64,000 nucleotides of DNA from Actinosynnema pretiosum (GCF_024171695.1 NZ_JAMTCF010000003.1:47548-111547); one strand, 5' to 3'. Shown: positions 33,810 through 43,404, counted from the stretch's first letter. Numbers and translations are program-made. Notes: generated by a model from the sequence alone, not told the origin.

Positions 33810-35440
33810 TTGAGCCATCCTTCGTAGGTGTCGCGGACCCAGGTCCGGGCGTCGGGCAGCTTGGCGAACGCGGCGGCCTTGCCTGCCTGCTCGTCCAGCC
33901 AGATCTTGCGCTGCTCCGGCGAATTGATCATGGTGCGGATGCGCTTGGTCGCGGTGGAGATGAAGGGGTACGGGTGGCGCGGCAGCAGCAGGTCCTCGGC
34001 GATGAGGGACGCCTGCGAGCCGACCTCGGTCGACACCACCGGGACGCCTGCGGCGGTCGCCTCGAACGACGTGAGGGTCAGGCCCTCGTTGTCGGAGGAG
34101 ATCACCAGCACGTCGGCGTCGGCCAGGGTCCTGGTGACCGGCTTGTCCGGGCCGCGCAGCTCCAGCACGTCGGACAGGTTGAGCCGGGCGATGAGCCCGG
34201 TGACCTCGGACGCCAGCTCGCCGTCGCCGTGGACGATGAACTTGATGGGGCTGTCGACCGCTTCCTTCAGGCTCGCCGCGAGCTGCAGGAACAGGTACGG
34301 GCGCTTCTGCTGGGTGAACCGGCCGACGAACGCCACCGTGAACGGGGCGCCCGCGGGCTTCTCGACCCCGGCGGCGTTCTCCTCGATCCCCTTGGTGGTG
34401 AGGTTGGCCAGCGTCGCCAGCTTCACCTTCTCCGGGTTCACGCCCTGCTTGCCGATGAGGTAGTCGCGCAGCATCGGGGAGATGACGTGGTGCTGGTCGA
34501 TGACGTTGGTCATCCGCACCGAGATGTCGACGAAGCCGCCGGTGCGCCACTCCAGGATGTGCAGCGAGTCCACCACCGGGAGGTCGGGGCGGATCGACTT
34601 CAGCCACGGCAGGCGCTGGGCCAGCCAGGTGCTGTGGTGCAGGTGCACGCCGCGCACGTCGTACGCGGAGAGCACGCCGTTGAGGAACGCGGACTCCTCG
34701 GCGGCGGCGACCGGGTGGGTCAGCGGGACGACGATCGCGCCGTCCAGTTCCGGCCGGGTGATCCACGGGTGGGTGGACGGCCGGTCGGTGACCACGATCG
34801 GGGTGAACCCCGCGTCCTTGGCCAGCTGGACCGTCTCCAGCGCGAACCGCTCGGCGCCGCCCAGCTCCAGCCAGTGGATGCCGAACAGGATCGCCGGGGT
34901 GGTGCCCGCGGTGGTGGCCGTGGTGCCCCTGGTGATGCGGACCGGCGCCTTCTTCGGCACGTCGCGCTGGCGGTAGCGCTTCTCGGTCACGTCGGTGCGG
35001 TACTGGCGCAGCACGTCGAACTGCACCGGCGCGAAGAAGCGCACCGAGCGGCGGACCTTGCCGAGCACGCCGGGCAGCTGGTGGTACGCCGAGGCGATCT
35101 CGGGCTCGCCGCCCAGGTCGACGGCGAGGTCGAGCAGACCCTCGGTGGCGCCCTTGCCGGTCGTGGTCTGCACGGTGCTGCGCACGACGAGCGAGCCGAC
35201 GACCTCGCGGTCGTCCTCCCACTCGATCTGACGGGTCTTCTCGTCGGTCAACGAGGGCATCGAGCCCCTGGGACCACGAAGAACGGTGATCCGGAACGTC
35301 TGACCGGGCCTGGTGAGCGCGTGGAAATTGATCGCGCCGATGAGGATGCGGCGTTCCCGCTCGTCGAGCAGTCCTCCACCACCGGTCAGGCCGACGCCGC
35401 TTTCGTCGAGAAGTTCGACAATTCCTGGAAGCTGGTTCAC
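33806..35440 (-). CDS. GT4 glycosyltransferase with an extra N-terminal domain
   Basis: A 544-residue protein. Residues about 1-165 form a region I do not recognise (DESGVGLTGGGGLLDERERR, then VGSLVVRSTVQTT). The GT4 fold follows: ILFGIHWLELGGAERFALE, VAFVGRFTQQKRPYLFL, then DNEGLTLTSFEATAAGVPVV with the two Glu that bind the donor. GT4 enzymes transfer from nucleotide sugars with retention. The start is uncertain: GTG 35440 has GGAAGGG nearby, and GTG 35455 is an alternative. It overlaps the following GT2 gene by four bases. Confidence 0.78.
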   Translation of the reverse strand: MNQLPGIVELLDESGVGLTGGGGLLDERERRILIGAINFHALTRPGQTFRITVLRGPRGSMPSLTDEKTRQIEWEDDREVVGSLVVRSTVQTTTGKGATEGLLDLAVDLGGEPEIASAYHQLPGVLGKVRRSVRFFAPVQFDVLRQYRTDVTEKRYRQRDVPKKAPVRITRGTTATTAGTTPAILFGIHWLELGGAERFALETVQLAKDAGFTPIVVTDRPSTHPWITRPELDGAIVVPLTHPVAAAEESAFLNGVLSAYDVRGVHLHHSTWLAQRLPWLKSIRPDLPVVDSLHILEWRTGGFVDISVRMTNVIDQHHVISPMLRDYLIGKQGVNPEKVKLATLANLTTKGIEENAAGVEKPAGAPFTVAFVGRFTQQKRPYLFLQLAASLKEAVDSPIKFIVHGDGELASEVTGLIARLNLSDVLELRGPDKPVTRTLADADVLVISSDNEGLTLTSFEATAAGVPVVSTEVGSQASLIAEDLLLPRHPYPFISTATKRIRTMINSPEQRKIWLDEQAGKAAAFAKLPDARTWVRDTYEGWLK

Positions 35441-35541
35441 GGGCCCTTCCGTCACATCTCTCGGTTGTTGTCGAGTAGCGCCGTCGGGGCGGCGTGTGAG
35501 GCAGTTGTCGAGCTTACCGAACCCCTGCGGACTCGCTCGGA

Positions 35542-36852
35542 TCAGACCTTGATCGAACGCGGGAGCATCTTCCGCATGGAGCGCTGGCACGGTTCTTCGA
35601 CATAGCGGTGCAGCAGCCACCCGCCCACGACGGAGAGCACGAGCGCGGCGATCAGCAGGAGCCGGTAGCCCCAGCTGCTCGGGTCGTCCACGTAGCCCCA
35701 CGAGGTGAGCAGCCTGCGCATCAGGTCGAGCAGCAGCCAGTGCACGAGGTAGAGCGCGAACGAGACCTTGCCGCCCCAGACCATGACCTTGGTGCTGAGG
35801 AAGCGCGAGGTGACGTCGCGCCCGCTGACCGCGAGCGAGCCGACCAGGAGCAGGAACAGCGGGACGACGACCACCGTCTCGGTGGCCCCCCACATGAGGT
35901 GGCCGTTGATGCGCCAGTCGGCGGCGAAGCGCACCCGCACCGCCGGGTCGTACAGGCAGATCGCGTAGATCACGACCAGGATCAGCGGCAGGACGACGGT
36001 CGGCCGCAGGAACCAGGGCAGCTTGGCGGTCAGGCCGTGCCGCAGGACCAGCACCGCGACGATCGCGCCGCCGACGAACTCGGTGAGCACGCGCAGCGGG
36101 ACGATGCCCTCGACGACCTTGTCGCCGTCCCACATCAGGTCGCTGCCGTCCTGGAAGCCGATGCCGACCAGCACGATCGGCAGGACCGCCAGCAGCGCCA
36201 GGCCGATCAGCGCCTTGCTGGACAGCAGGGTGCGGAACTTGGCCAGCAGCACCACGAGGAAGCAGAACGCGATGTAGGCCATCCACTCGGCGCTGAGCGA
36301 CCAGTCGATGGGGTTCCAGTCGTGGTGGGCCGTGCCCCAGGCCTGCACGAGGAACACGTGCGCCAGGAAGCGGCCGGGCTGGAGCGCGTAGTGGTAGCCG
36401 CCGTCGTTCGTGGTGGTCGCCAGCCAGGCCAGGTAGCAGCCCCAGACGATCAGCATGGTGAACATGACCGGCCAGATGCGCGAGAGCCTGAGCCACAGGA
36501 ACGCGATCATCTTGCGCGGTCCCCACCCGACGATCATGCGGTCGAGGTGGGTGTAGGTGAGGATGAAGCCGGAGAGGACGAAGAACAGGTCGACGCCCAG
36601 GTACCCGACGTTCATCAGCGGGATGAGCGGGTAGAGGAAGCCGAACGCCTCGATCAGCTCCGGCCGGAAGTGGAACAGCAGCACCCACAGGGCGGCGAGC
36701 GCCCTGATGCCGGTGAGCTGGTTGATGTGCGGGACGCGCGAGGCCGCGCTGGGCGAGCCGTTCACGGCGGGCGGAGCCTGCCCCGTGACCTGCTCGGTGA
36801 CCTGAGTGTCGGCCTTCTGCATCCCCGTTTCCCGTCCCCTGTCTCGGTTCAT
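35542..36852 (-). CDS. Acyltransferase 3 (OafA/YrhL-type) membrane protein
   Basis: A 436-residue protein with about ten membrane segments. INQLTGIRALAALWVLLFHFRP carries the conserved R and H of the family, and VDLFFVLSGFILTY the next motif. These proteins move acetyl or succinyl groups onto surface sugars. The first 30 residues are polar and Ala/Pro-rich. The ATG at 36852 overlaps the GtrA stop (ATGA); an ATG at 36822 is possible. Its place in this operon suggests acylation of the wall polysaccharide. Confidence 0.87.
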   Translation of the reverse strand: MNRDRGRETGMQKADTQVTEQVTGQAPPAVNGSPSAASRVPHINQLTGIRALAALWVLLFHFRPELIEAFGFLYPLIPLMNVGYLGVDLFFVLSGFILTYTHLDRMIVGWGPRKMIAFLWLRLSRIWPVMFTMLIVWGCYLAWLATTTNDGGYHYALQPGRFLAHVFLVQAWGTAHHDWNPIDWSLSAEWMAYIAFCFLVVLLAKFRTLLSSKALIGLALLAVLPIVLVGIGFQDGSDLMWDGDKVVEGIVPLRVLTEFVGGAIVAVLVLRHGLTAKLPWFLRPTVVLPLILVVIYAICLYDPAVRVRFAADWRINGHLMWGATETVVVVPLFLLLVGSLAVSGRDVTSRFLSTKVMVWGGKVSFALYLVHWLLLDLMRRLLTSWGYVDDPSSWGYRLLLIAALVLSVVGGWLLHRYVEEPCQRSMRKMLPRSIKV

Positions 36853-37358
36853 CGTCGGCGGAACACCACGCGGCTGTAGGCCGTGTAGTTCCACACCAGG
36901 CCCGCGCAGATCGCGGCGAGCTTCGGCAGCCAGGCCGCCAGTCCGGTCGGCGGCTGGTCCAGGGCCGCCATGAGCGCCTCGGCGCCGAGGATCACCACCG
37001 GGTGGATGACCCACAGGCCGAAGGCGGTGAAGGCGAAGAACAGCGCGCCCTGCTTGGCCGCGCCACCGCCCCCGCCGCCGAAGGTGAAGTACTTGTTGGC
37101 CACGAAGCTGAAGCCCATGCCCGCCGAGGTGGACGCGAAGTTCGCGACCACGAAGGGCAGGCCCGCGCCGGTCAGCACCATGTACAGCACCAGGTCGATG
37201 AGCGTGTTCACGCCACCGACCAGGCCGAACCGGACGAGCTGGCCCAGCCCGCCCGACGGGGCGGGCGCCGGAACCGGCGCCGGGACCGGCGAGAGCACCG
37301 GTTCCGGCGCGAGCGCCTGCTCGGCGGGGTCGTGCCCCGCCTGGTCGTCCACGGCCAC
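36849..37358 (-). CDS. GtrA-family membrane protein
   Basis: A 169-residue protein. A Pro/Ala-rich cytoplasmic start (1-38) precedes four membrane segments with QLVRFGLVGGVNTLIDLVLY, the GtrA signature, and NYTAYSRVVF at the end. GtrA proteins are thought to flip polyprenyl-phosphate sugars across the membrane. The polyprenyl-phosphate glycosyltransferase lies two bases upstream and a large membrane protein before it, so the three likely form one decoration pathway. GTG start. Confidence 0.88.
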   Translation of the reverse strand: MAVDDQAGHDPAEQALAPEPVLSPVPAPVPAPAPSGGLGQLVRFGLVGGVNTLIDLVLYMVLTGAGLPFVVANFASTSAGMGFSFVANKYFTFGGGGGGAAKQGALFFAFTAFGLWVIHPVVILGAEALMAALDQPPTGLAAWLPKLAAICAGLVWNYTAYSRVVFRRR

Positions 37359-37360
37359 GG

Positions 37361-38407
37361 TCAGGTGCCCTGGAGCTCGTACTCGGTGGCCGGGGTCCCG
37401 TCCTCGGGGGTCCCGCCCTCGCTGCCCTCGGCGGCCTCGGGGGCCCGGCCCGCGGAGCGCGCGACGACCGCGACCGCGTAGAGCGGCCTGCGCTGGACCT
37501 CGACGTAGGTCCGGCCGATGTAGCTGCCCAGCACGCCCAGCATGATCAGCTGGATGCCGCCGATCAGGAACAGGGCGATCGTCATGAACGCCCAGCCGGG
37601 GACCGCGCTGCTCGGGTCGAGCAGCTTGACGCCCAGCACGTACAGCACGCCGGTGAAGGCGACCACGGACAGCAGGTAGCCGATGCGGCTGATCAGCTTC
37701 AGCGGCGTGGTGGAGAAGCCGAGCATCCCGTCGGCGGCGAACTTGAGCATCTTGCGCAGCGGGTAGCCGGTCTCGCCCGCGTGCCTGGCGTCCCGGTCGA
37801 ACTGCACGGCCTCCTGGCGGAAGCCGATGTAGCTGACCAGGCCGCGCAGGAAGCGGTGCTGCTCCCGGTACTTGGCCAGCTCGGCGACGACCTTGCGGTC
37901 GAGCAGCCGGAAGTCGCCGGTGTTGCGCGGGATGTCGATGGAGGCGAGCTTCTCCAGCGTGCGGTAGAAGACGTTCGCGGTGAGGCGCTTGAACAGGCCG
38001 TCCTGGCGGGAGCGGCGCTGCGCGTACACCACGTCCACGCCCTGCTCCCAGCGCTCGATGAGCTCCAGGCTGACCCGCGGCGGGTCCTGCATGTCCGCGT
38101 CCATGATGATCACGGCGTCGGCGTCGGCCGCCGCGTCCAGGCCCGCGGTGACCGCCAGCTGGTGGCCGAAGTTGCGGGACAGGCTGATCACCGTCGCGCG
38201 CTCGTCGCGCTCGCGCAGGGCGAGGAGCTTGTCGAGCGAGGCGTCCCTGCTCCCGTCGTTGACGTAGACGAACTCCAGGTCGTAGCGATCCCGGAGCGGG
38301 GTCGTGACCTCGTCGATCGTCTGGTGGAGCAGGTCGATGTTGTCCTGCTCGTTGTAGATCGGGAAGATGTAAGTGATCTTCCGCCGCGAGGCCGGAGCAC
38401 CCACCAT
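37361..38407 (-). CDS. Polyprenyl-phosphate glycosyltransferase (GtrB/DPM1-like)
   Basis: A 348-residue GT2 enzyme. YIFPIYNEQDNI, FVYVNDGSRDAS, VIIMDADMQDPP (DxD) and GDFRLLDRKVV are the family blocks. Two C-terminal membrane helices (about 240-310) end in GSYIGRTYVEVQRRPLY. It makes a lipid-phosphate sugar, flipped by the GtrA protein and used outside by a GT-C enzyme. Rv3631 of M. tuberculosis, which makes polyprenyl-phosphate galactosamine, has this layout. The last 35 residues are acidic and probably disordered. Confidence 0.9.
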   Translation of the reverse strand: MVGAPASRRKITYIFPIYNEQDNIDLLHQTIDEVTTPLRDRYDLEFVYVNDGSRDASLDKLLALRERDERATVISLSRNFGHQLAVTAGLDAAADADAVIIMDADMQDPPRVSLELIERWEQGVDVVYAQRRSRQDGLFKRLTANVFYRTLEKLASIDIPRNTGDFRLLDRKVVAELAKYREQHRFLRGLVSYIGFRQEAVQFDRDARHAGETGYPLRKMLKFAADGMLGFSTTPLKLISRIGYLLSVVAFTGVLYVLGVKLLDPSSAVPGWAFMTIALFLIGGIQLIMLGVLGSYIGRTYVEVQRRPLYAVAVVARSAGRAPEAAEGSEGGTPEDGTPATEYELQGT

Positions 38408-38416
38408 TGCGATCCC

Positions 38417-40333
38417 CTACTTGGTCGTGACTACCGAGAACACAACGCGTCCCGGAATGTTGGCAGTGATGTTCTTGGTGTCCAGTTCCCGGCCGCCCAG
38501 CACGAGCGAGTCGTCACCGGGCGCGGAGATGAGAATGGGCGCCTCGGCGTGGGAAAGCGGGAGCCGGTGCGGTTCCCCGTCCAGCGTGATCCAGTATTCA
38601 CCGGAGCGGAACGCGGTCGACTTGAGCTTGGCCAGGATCGACTGCTCCGGGTGGAAGCGGGCGACGACCAGGCCCTCGTCCGAGGTGGGCACCGGGATGC
38701 TCTCGTGCGCGCCCATGGTGACCTCGCCCAGCGGCTTCTCCTCGCCGCAGCGGTTCTCGATCCGCTGGAGCAGCTGCCAGCGGACGTCGCTGTCGACCAG
38801 CTCGTAGCGGCAGGCCTGCGCCAGGTTGACGCGCGGCGAGTCCCACAGCGGGAAGCGGTTGTCCAGGGTGATCCGGGTGTCCTCGCGGACGATGAACTCG
38901 GGGGCGCGGGCGTCGTCGACCACCCACTCCTCGTTCATCTCGTCGAGCAGCTCGGTGTACGCGCCGTAGTCCAGCAGCGTCGGCAGGATGTCGACGGTCA
39001 TGCCGTAGGTCCAGCCCATGGCGAAGTCGAACGGCGCGGTGCGCATCTTCGCGTCGCCGATGCGCTCGACGTACCGCTCGGGCACCTGCATCCGGTTCAG
39101 CAGGTCGGCGCGGGCGTCCGCGACGATCCGGTCGCGCTGACCGCCGGAGGCGACCACGGACATGCCCTCGCCGAACATCTTCAGCGAGCGGGACGGGTCG
39201 ATCGACGAGCTGAGGCCGCCGCCGAAGCTGAACGCCTGCGCGAGCAGCGCGACGACCGCCGTGGAGGCGAGCACGGAGCTGCGCCGCAGCAGCGCGATGA
39301 CCAGGGAGAAGCCCGCGGCGACCGAGAAGAACTGGGCCGAGTGCGAGTCGTGCCGCACGAAGCCCTGCTTGAGCAGCAGGAACGTGCCGAGCGCGGTGCC
39401 GACGTAGAACAGCCAGCGCCGCTTGCCCGCGTCGGTGGTGACCAGCGCGACGACCAGGACCACGACCATCGGCGCCGCGATCACGTACTCCCAGACGTTG
39501 CCGGGGATCTCCAGGCCCATGGACTGGGCGTGGCCGCTGCCGACGGACAGCGCCCGCACGACGTAGTCCACGACCTCCAGCGGCGGCTGGCCCGCGAGCA
39601 GCCAGAACCCGACCAGACCGGCGATGCCGCTGATCGCGTACTCGAGGAACCCGCGCAGCACGCGGCCCTCGCGGGCGAGCACCGCGCCCAGGATCACCGG
39701 GCCGCACATGAGGCCGACGGAGAACTTGGTGAGCAGCATCGCGCCGACCAGCAGGCCCATCGCGATCGGGTAGGCCCGGTCCGCCCAGCGGGGCAGCTCC
39801 TCGCGCACGAAGAACAGCGAGAGGACGACCACGAACGCGAACGTGCTGGTGATGACCACGGTCAGCGGCACGAAGCTGGAGCTGAGCGCCATCACGCCCA
39901 CGGCCAGCCAGGCCAGGTTCCGCCCGACCGTGCGGGCGAGCGCCTGGTGGATGGCGGCGGTCGCGGCGGTGGCGAACGCGAACCACAGCAGGTAGCCGAC
40001 CAGGACCTCGCCCCGGTGCAGCACGTTCGGGATCGCCAGGAAGTACAGCGGCCCGTAGGTGGTCGAGATCTCGGTGCCGAAGCTCAGGCCGGTCTGCCTG
40101 GCCAGGTAGATGAGCAGCCCGTAGTCGTAATCCCCCTTCGGCTGATTGGGGGTGAACGCGGGCAAGTTCCAGAAAATCACGGTCAGCAGCGCGCTGAAGG
40201 AAAGCACGGCGCGTGACGGCGCTTCCCAGGAAGTCGCCAGTTCGGGGAGCCGCCCCCAGCGACTCGCTCGCGCGGTTGTGCTCTCCGGCTCGTCCCCGAG
40301 CGCGGTGCTGTCGATCTCAGACGAGGTAGACAC
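38417..40333 (-). CDS. GT-C-like multi-pass membrane protein
   Basis: A 638-residue protein with about eleven membrane segments in the first 400 residues and a 230-residue extracytoplasmic C-terminal domain. QPKGDYDYGLLIYLARQ after the first membrane helix offers the acidic residues that GT-C glycosyltransferases use there. It heads the operon with the lipid-phosphate sugar synthase and GtrA, so it probably transfers that sugar to the wall polysaccharide. Size and context recall Rv3779, but I cannot show homology. The GTG start has AGGAGAG five bases upstream. Confidence 0.72.
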   Translation of the reverse strand: MSTSSEIDSTALGDEPESTTARASRWGRLPELATSWEAPSRAVLSFSALLTVIFWNLPAFTPNQPKGDYDYGLLIYLARQTGLSFGTEISTTYGPLYFLAIPNVLHRGEVLVGYLLWFAFATAATAAIHQALARTVGRNLAWLAVGVMALSSSFVPLTVVITSTFAFVVVLSLFFVREELPRWADRAYPIAMGLLVGAMLLTKFSVGLMCGPVILGAVLAREGRVLRGFLEYAISGIAGLVGFWLLAGQPPLEVVDYVVRALSVGSGHAQSMGLEIPGNVWEYVIAAPMVVVLVVALVTTDAGKRRWLFYVGTALGTFLLLKQGFVRHDSHSAQFFSVAAGFSLVIALLRRSSVLASTAVVALLAQAFSFGGGLSSSIDPSRSLKMFGEGMSVVASGGQRDRIVADARADLLNRMQVPERYVERIGDAKMRTAPFDFAMGWTYGMTVDILPTLLDYGAYTELLDEMNEEWVVDDARAPEFIVREDTRITLDNRFPLWDSPRVNLAQACRYELVDSDVRWQLLQRIENRCGEEKPLGEVTMGAHESIPVPTSDEGLVVARFHPEQSILAKLKSTAFRSGEYWITLDGEPHRLPLSHAEAPILISAPGDDSLVLGGRELDTKNITANIPGRVVFSVVTTK

Positions 40334-40449
40334 AGACTCTCCTAGAGCACCCGGTAAGACCGGGTGTACGCAGCACACCTGCCAGGGTGGCGTTTCGGGC
40401 GAATTGTAGTGAGCACCACGTGTTACCGGTTCCGCCCCCCTGATTGGCA

Positions 40450-41274
40450 TCAGAACCAGCGTTCGAGAACCTGCGCGACCCCGTCCTCGGTGTTGGCCGC
40501 GGTGACCTCGTCGGCGGCGGCGAGCGCGTCGGGGTGGGCGTTGGCCATCGCCACGCCGTGACCGGCCCAGGTCAGCATCGGCACGTCGTTGGGCATGTCG
40601 CCGAAGACGGTGACCTCGTCGTGCGGCACGCCGAGCAGGTCGGCGACCTCGGCCAGGCCGGTGGCCTTGGAGATGCCGGGCGCGGCCAGCTCCAGCAGGC
40701 CCGCGTTGGTGGAGTAGGTGAGCGCGACCCGGTCGCCGAGCAGCGGACCTGCGGCTGCGGCCATCTCGGCGCTGGTCATGCCGGTGTGCCTCACCAGCAG
40801 CTTGACCGCCGGGTGGCCGAGCACCTCGCCCCGGCTGTGGCCGAGGACGGGCTGGCCGCCCTCGATCCACGGGTGCTCGTAGCTGGTCTCGGCGAGGAAG
40901 TCCCGGTGGTGGTCGTCGAAGTCCCGGACCGAGTCGCTGACCCGCTCGACGGCGACCGCGCAGCCGGGCAGCGCCTCGTCCAGCACCTTGGTGACGTCCT
41001 GCAGCAGCACCGGGTCGAGGCCGTGGTGGCTGATCACCCGGTCGGCGCCGATGTCGTAGAGGACGGCGCCGTTGGAGCACACCGCGTAACCGGTGAGCCC
41101 GGCCGCGTCGGCGACCTCGGGGATCCAGCGCGGCGGCCGTCCGGTGGCCAGCACGAAGGGGGTGCCCGACTCCAGCACCCGGCCGATCGCGGTCGCGGTG
41201 CGGGCGCTGAGCCGCCCGTCGGTGCCGAGGAGGGTGCCGTCTACGTCCGAACCGACCAGGGAGGGTTTCTGCAC
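40450..41274 (-). CDS. HAD-superfamily (Cof-type) phosphatase
   Basis: A 274-residue hydrolase. GSDVDGTLLGTDG holds the catalytic aspartates (motif I), FVLATGRPP motif II, HPAVKLLVR the motif III lysine and VTVFGDMPNDVPML motif IV. The large C2-type cap between motifs II and III marks the Cof branch, which acts on sugar phosphates and cofactors. GTG 41274 is used; GTG 41289 would add five residues. It is divergent from the oxidoreductase gene, with 48 bases between starts. Confidence 0.88.
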   Translation of the reverse strand: MQKPSLVGSDVDGTLLGTDGRLSARTATAIGRVLESGTPFVLATGRPPRWIPEVADAAGLTGYAVCSNGAVLYDIGADRVISHHGLDPVLLQDVTKVLDEALPGCAVAVERVSDSVRDFDDHHRDFLAETSYEHPWIEGGQPVLGHSRGEVLGHPAVKLLVRHTGMTSAEMAAAAGPLLGDRVALTYSTNAGLLELAAPGISKATGLAEVADLLGVPHDEVTVFGDMPNDVPMLTWAGHGVAMANAHPDALAAADEVTAANTEDGVAQVLERWF

Positions 41275-41322
41275 GCCTACATGGTGCACGTTCGGGTGTC
41301 GGGGTCGGCTACGGTCGCCGTC

Positions 41323-42213
41323 GTGCGCACTGGAATCGTCATCCTCCCCGAGCACCGCTGGTGGGTCGCCGAGCCGAAGTGGCGGGCGGCGGAGGAGTAC
41401 GGGTTCGACCACGCGTGGACGTACGACCACCTCGGCTGGCGGACGCTGGTCGACGGGCCGTGGTTCGGGGCGGTGCCGACGCTCTCAGCTGCGGCGATGG
41501 TGACGAGCACGATCCGCCTCGGCACCCTGGTGGCCTCGCCGAACTTCCGGCACCCGGTGCCGTTCGCGCGGGAGCTGATGGCGCTGGACGACCTGTCCGA
41601 CGGCCGGATCACGGTCGGGCTCGGGGCGGGCGCTGTGGGGTACGACACCACCGTCATGGGGGACACCGAGCTGCCCCCGGCCGAGCGCACGGCCCGGTTC
41701 GCGGAGTTCGTGGACGTGCTGGACCTGCTGCTGACGCGGGAGCGGACGACGTTCGATGGCGCGCACTACGAGGTGCGGGAGGCGCGCAGCGCGCCGGGGT
41801 GCGTGCAGCGCCCGCGCCTGCCGTTCGTGGTGGCGGCCAACGGGCCGAAGGCGATGGCCGTGGCCGCCCGCTACGGCACCGGATGGGTGACGACGGGGCC
41901 ACCGGCGGGCTCGGTCGACACGGCCGAGGAGTGGTGGGCCGGGGTCGAGCGGCACGCGGCGCGGTTCACCCGCGCGCTGGACGCCATCGGCAGGCGGAAG
42001 CACACGATCGACTGGTATCTGAACGCCGACTCCTCCCCCGCCTACTCGCTCTCCAGCGCCGAGCACTTCCGGGACGTGGCGGGCCGGGCCCAGGAGCTGG
42101 GCTTCACCGACCTGCTGGTGCACTGGCCGCGCGAGGACGGGGTCTACGCGGGCAGCGAGGCGGTGCTGGAGCGGGTCGCCTCCGAGGTGCTCCCGGAGCT
42201 CGTCAGCGGCTAG
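41323..42213 (+). CDS. LLM-class (probably F420-dependent) oxidoreductase
   Basis: A 296-residue TIM-barrel enzyme of the luciferase-like superfamily. EEYGFDHAWTYDHL, IRLGTLVASPNFRHPVPFAREL, DDLSDGRITVGLGAGAV and FVVAANGPKAMAVAARYGTGWV are family blocks. In actinomycetes of this group F420 is the usual cofactor, but FMN cannot be excluded. The GTG start begins MRTGIVILPE. The next gene starts two bases after its stop and is likely in the same transcript. Confidence 0.85.
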   Translation: MRTGIVILPEHRWWVAEPKWRAAEEYGFDHAWTYDHLGWRTLVDGPWFGAVPTLSAAAMVTSTIRLGTLVASPNFRHPVPFARELMALDDLSDGRITVGLGAGAVGYDTTVMGDTELPPAERTARFAEFVDVLDLLLTRERTTFDGAHYEVREARSAPGCVQRPRLPFVVAANGPKAMAVAARYGTGWVTTGPPAGSVDTAEEWWAGVERHAARFTRALDAIGRRKHTIDWYLNADSSPAYSLSSAEHFRDVAGRAQELGFTDLLVHWPREDGVYAGSEAVLERVASEVLPELVSG

Positions 42214-42214
42214 C

Positions 42215-43402
42215 GTGGCCGCCGTGCGGCGAATCGTGGTCATCGGCGGCGGGATCGTGGGCCTGGCCACCGCGCGGGAGCTGTCCCGGCGCGGGGACGA
42301 GGTCGTGGTGCTGGAGAAGGAGGGCCGCTGGGCGGCCCACCAGACGGGGCACAACAGCAACGTCGTGCACGCCGGGCTGTACTACAAGCCGGGGTCGCTG
42401 AAGGCCAGGATGTCGGTGGCGGGCAACGCCTCGATCGTGGCCTACGCGCGCGAGCACGGGGTGCCCGTGGAGGTGTGCGGCAAGCTCGTGGTGGCGACCT
42501 CCGAGGAGGAGGTGCCCCGGCTGCGCGCGCTGGCCGAGCGGGCCTCGCGCAACGGCGTCCCGGCGCGGGAGGTGTCGGCGGCCGAAGCGCGCGAGCACGA
42601 ACCCGAAGTGTCGTGCGTGGCCGCGCTGCGGGTGGAGAGCACCGGGATCATCGACTTCCCCGCCGTGTGCGCGGCGATGGCGCGGGAGCTGACCGAGGCG
42701 GGCGCCGACCTGCGGACGAGCACCCCCGCCCTGGCGATCCGCACCCGCGCGGGCCGGGTCGAGGTGGCCACGCCCGGCGGGGTGGTGCGCGGGGACGCGC
42801 TGGTCAACTGCGCCGGGCTGCACAGCGACCGGGTGGCGCGGATGGCCGGGCTGGAGCCGGAGGCGCGGATCGTGCCGTTCCGGGGCGAGTACTACGAGCT
42901 GCGGCCGGAGCGGCGCGCCCTGGTGCGCGGGCTGATCTACCCGGTGCCGGACCCGGCGCTGCCGTTCCTCGGCGTGCACCTGACCCGGATGCTCGACGGG
43001 AGCGTGCACGCGGGGCCCAACGCGGTGCTGGCGCTGAGCCGCGAGGGCTACCGGTGGGGCGACGTGTCGGCGGGGGACGTGGCGGAGGTGCTGCGGTTCC
43101 CCGGCACGTGGCGGCTGGCCAGGAAGCACGCCTACCCGACGGGGGTCGCCGAGGTGCTGCGGAGCCTGTCGAAGCGGCGGTTCGCGGCGAGCCTGGCGCG
43201 GCTGGTGCCCGCCGTGGGCGAGGACGACCTGGTGCGGGCCGAGGCCGGGGTGCGGGCGCAGGCGATGCGGCGGGACGGGTCGCTGGTGGACGACTTCCTG
43301 GTGCAGGAGGCGCCGGGGCAGGTGCACGTGCTGAACGCGCCGTCACCTGCGGCGACCGGGTCGCTGGAGATCGGGGCGCACGTGGCGGGGCTGGTGCGCT
43401 GA
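42215..43402 (+). CDS. lhgO: L-2-hydroxyglutarate oxidase
   Basis: A 395-residue FAD enzyme that oxidises L-2-hydroxyglutarate to 2-oxoglutarate. IVVIGGGIVGLATAREL binds FAD. HQTGHNSNVVHAGLYYKPGSLKA, PFRGEYYEL, YPVPDPALPFLGVHLTRM, VGPNAV-like AGPNAVLAL and NAPSPAATGSLEIGAH match the E. coli protein closely as I recall it. It removes a toxic side product of central metabolism. A GTG at 42224 is an alternative start. Confidence 0.93.
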   Translation: MAAVRRIVVIGGGIVGLATARELSRRGDEVVVLEKEGRWAAHQTGHNSNVVHAGLYYKPGSLKARMSVAGNASIVAYAREHGVPVEVCGKLVVATSEEEVPRLRALAERASRNGVPAREVSAAEAREHEPEVSCVAALRVESTGIIDFPAVCAAMARELTEAGADLRTSTPALAIRTRAGRVEVATPGGVVRGDALVNCAGLHSDRVARMAGLEPEARIVPFRGEYYELRPERRALVRGLIYPVPDPALPFLGVHLTRMLDGSVHAGPNAVLALSREGYRWGDVSAGDVAEVLRFPGTWRLARKHAYPTGVAEVLRSLSKRRFAASLARLVPAVGEDDLVRAEAGVRAQAMRRDGSLVDDFLVQEAPGQVHVLNAPSPAATGSLEIGAHVAGLVR

Positions 43403-43404
43403 CC

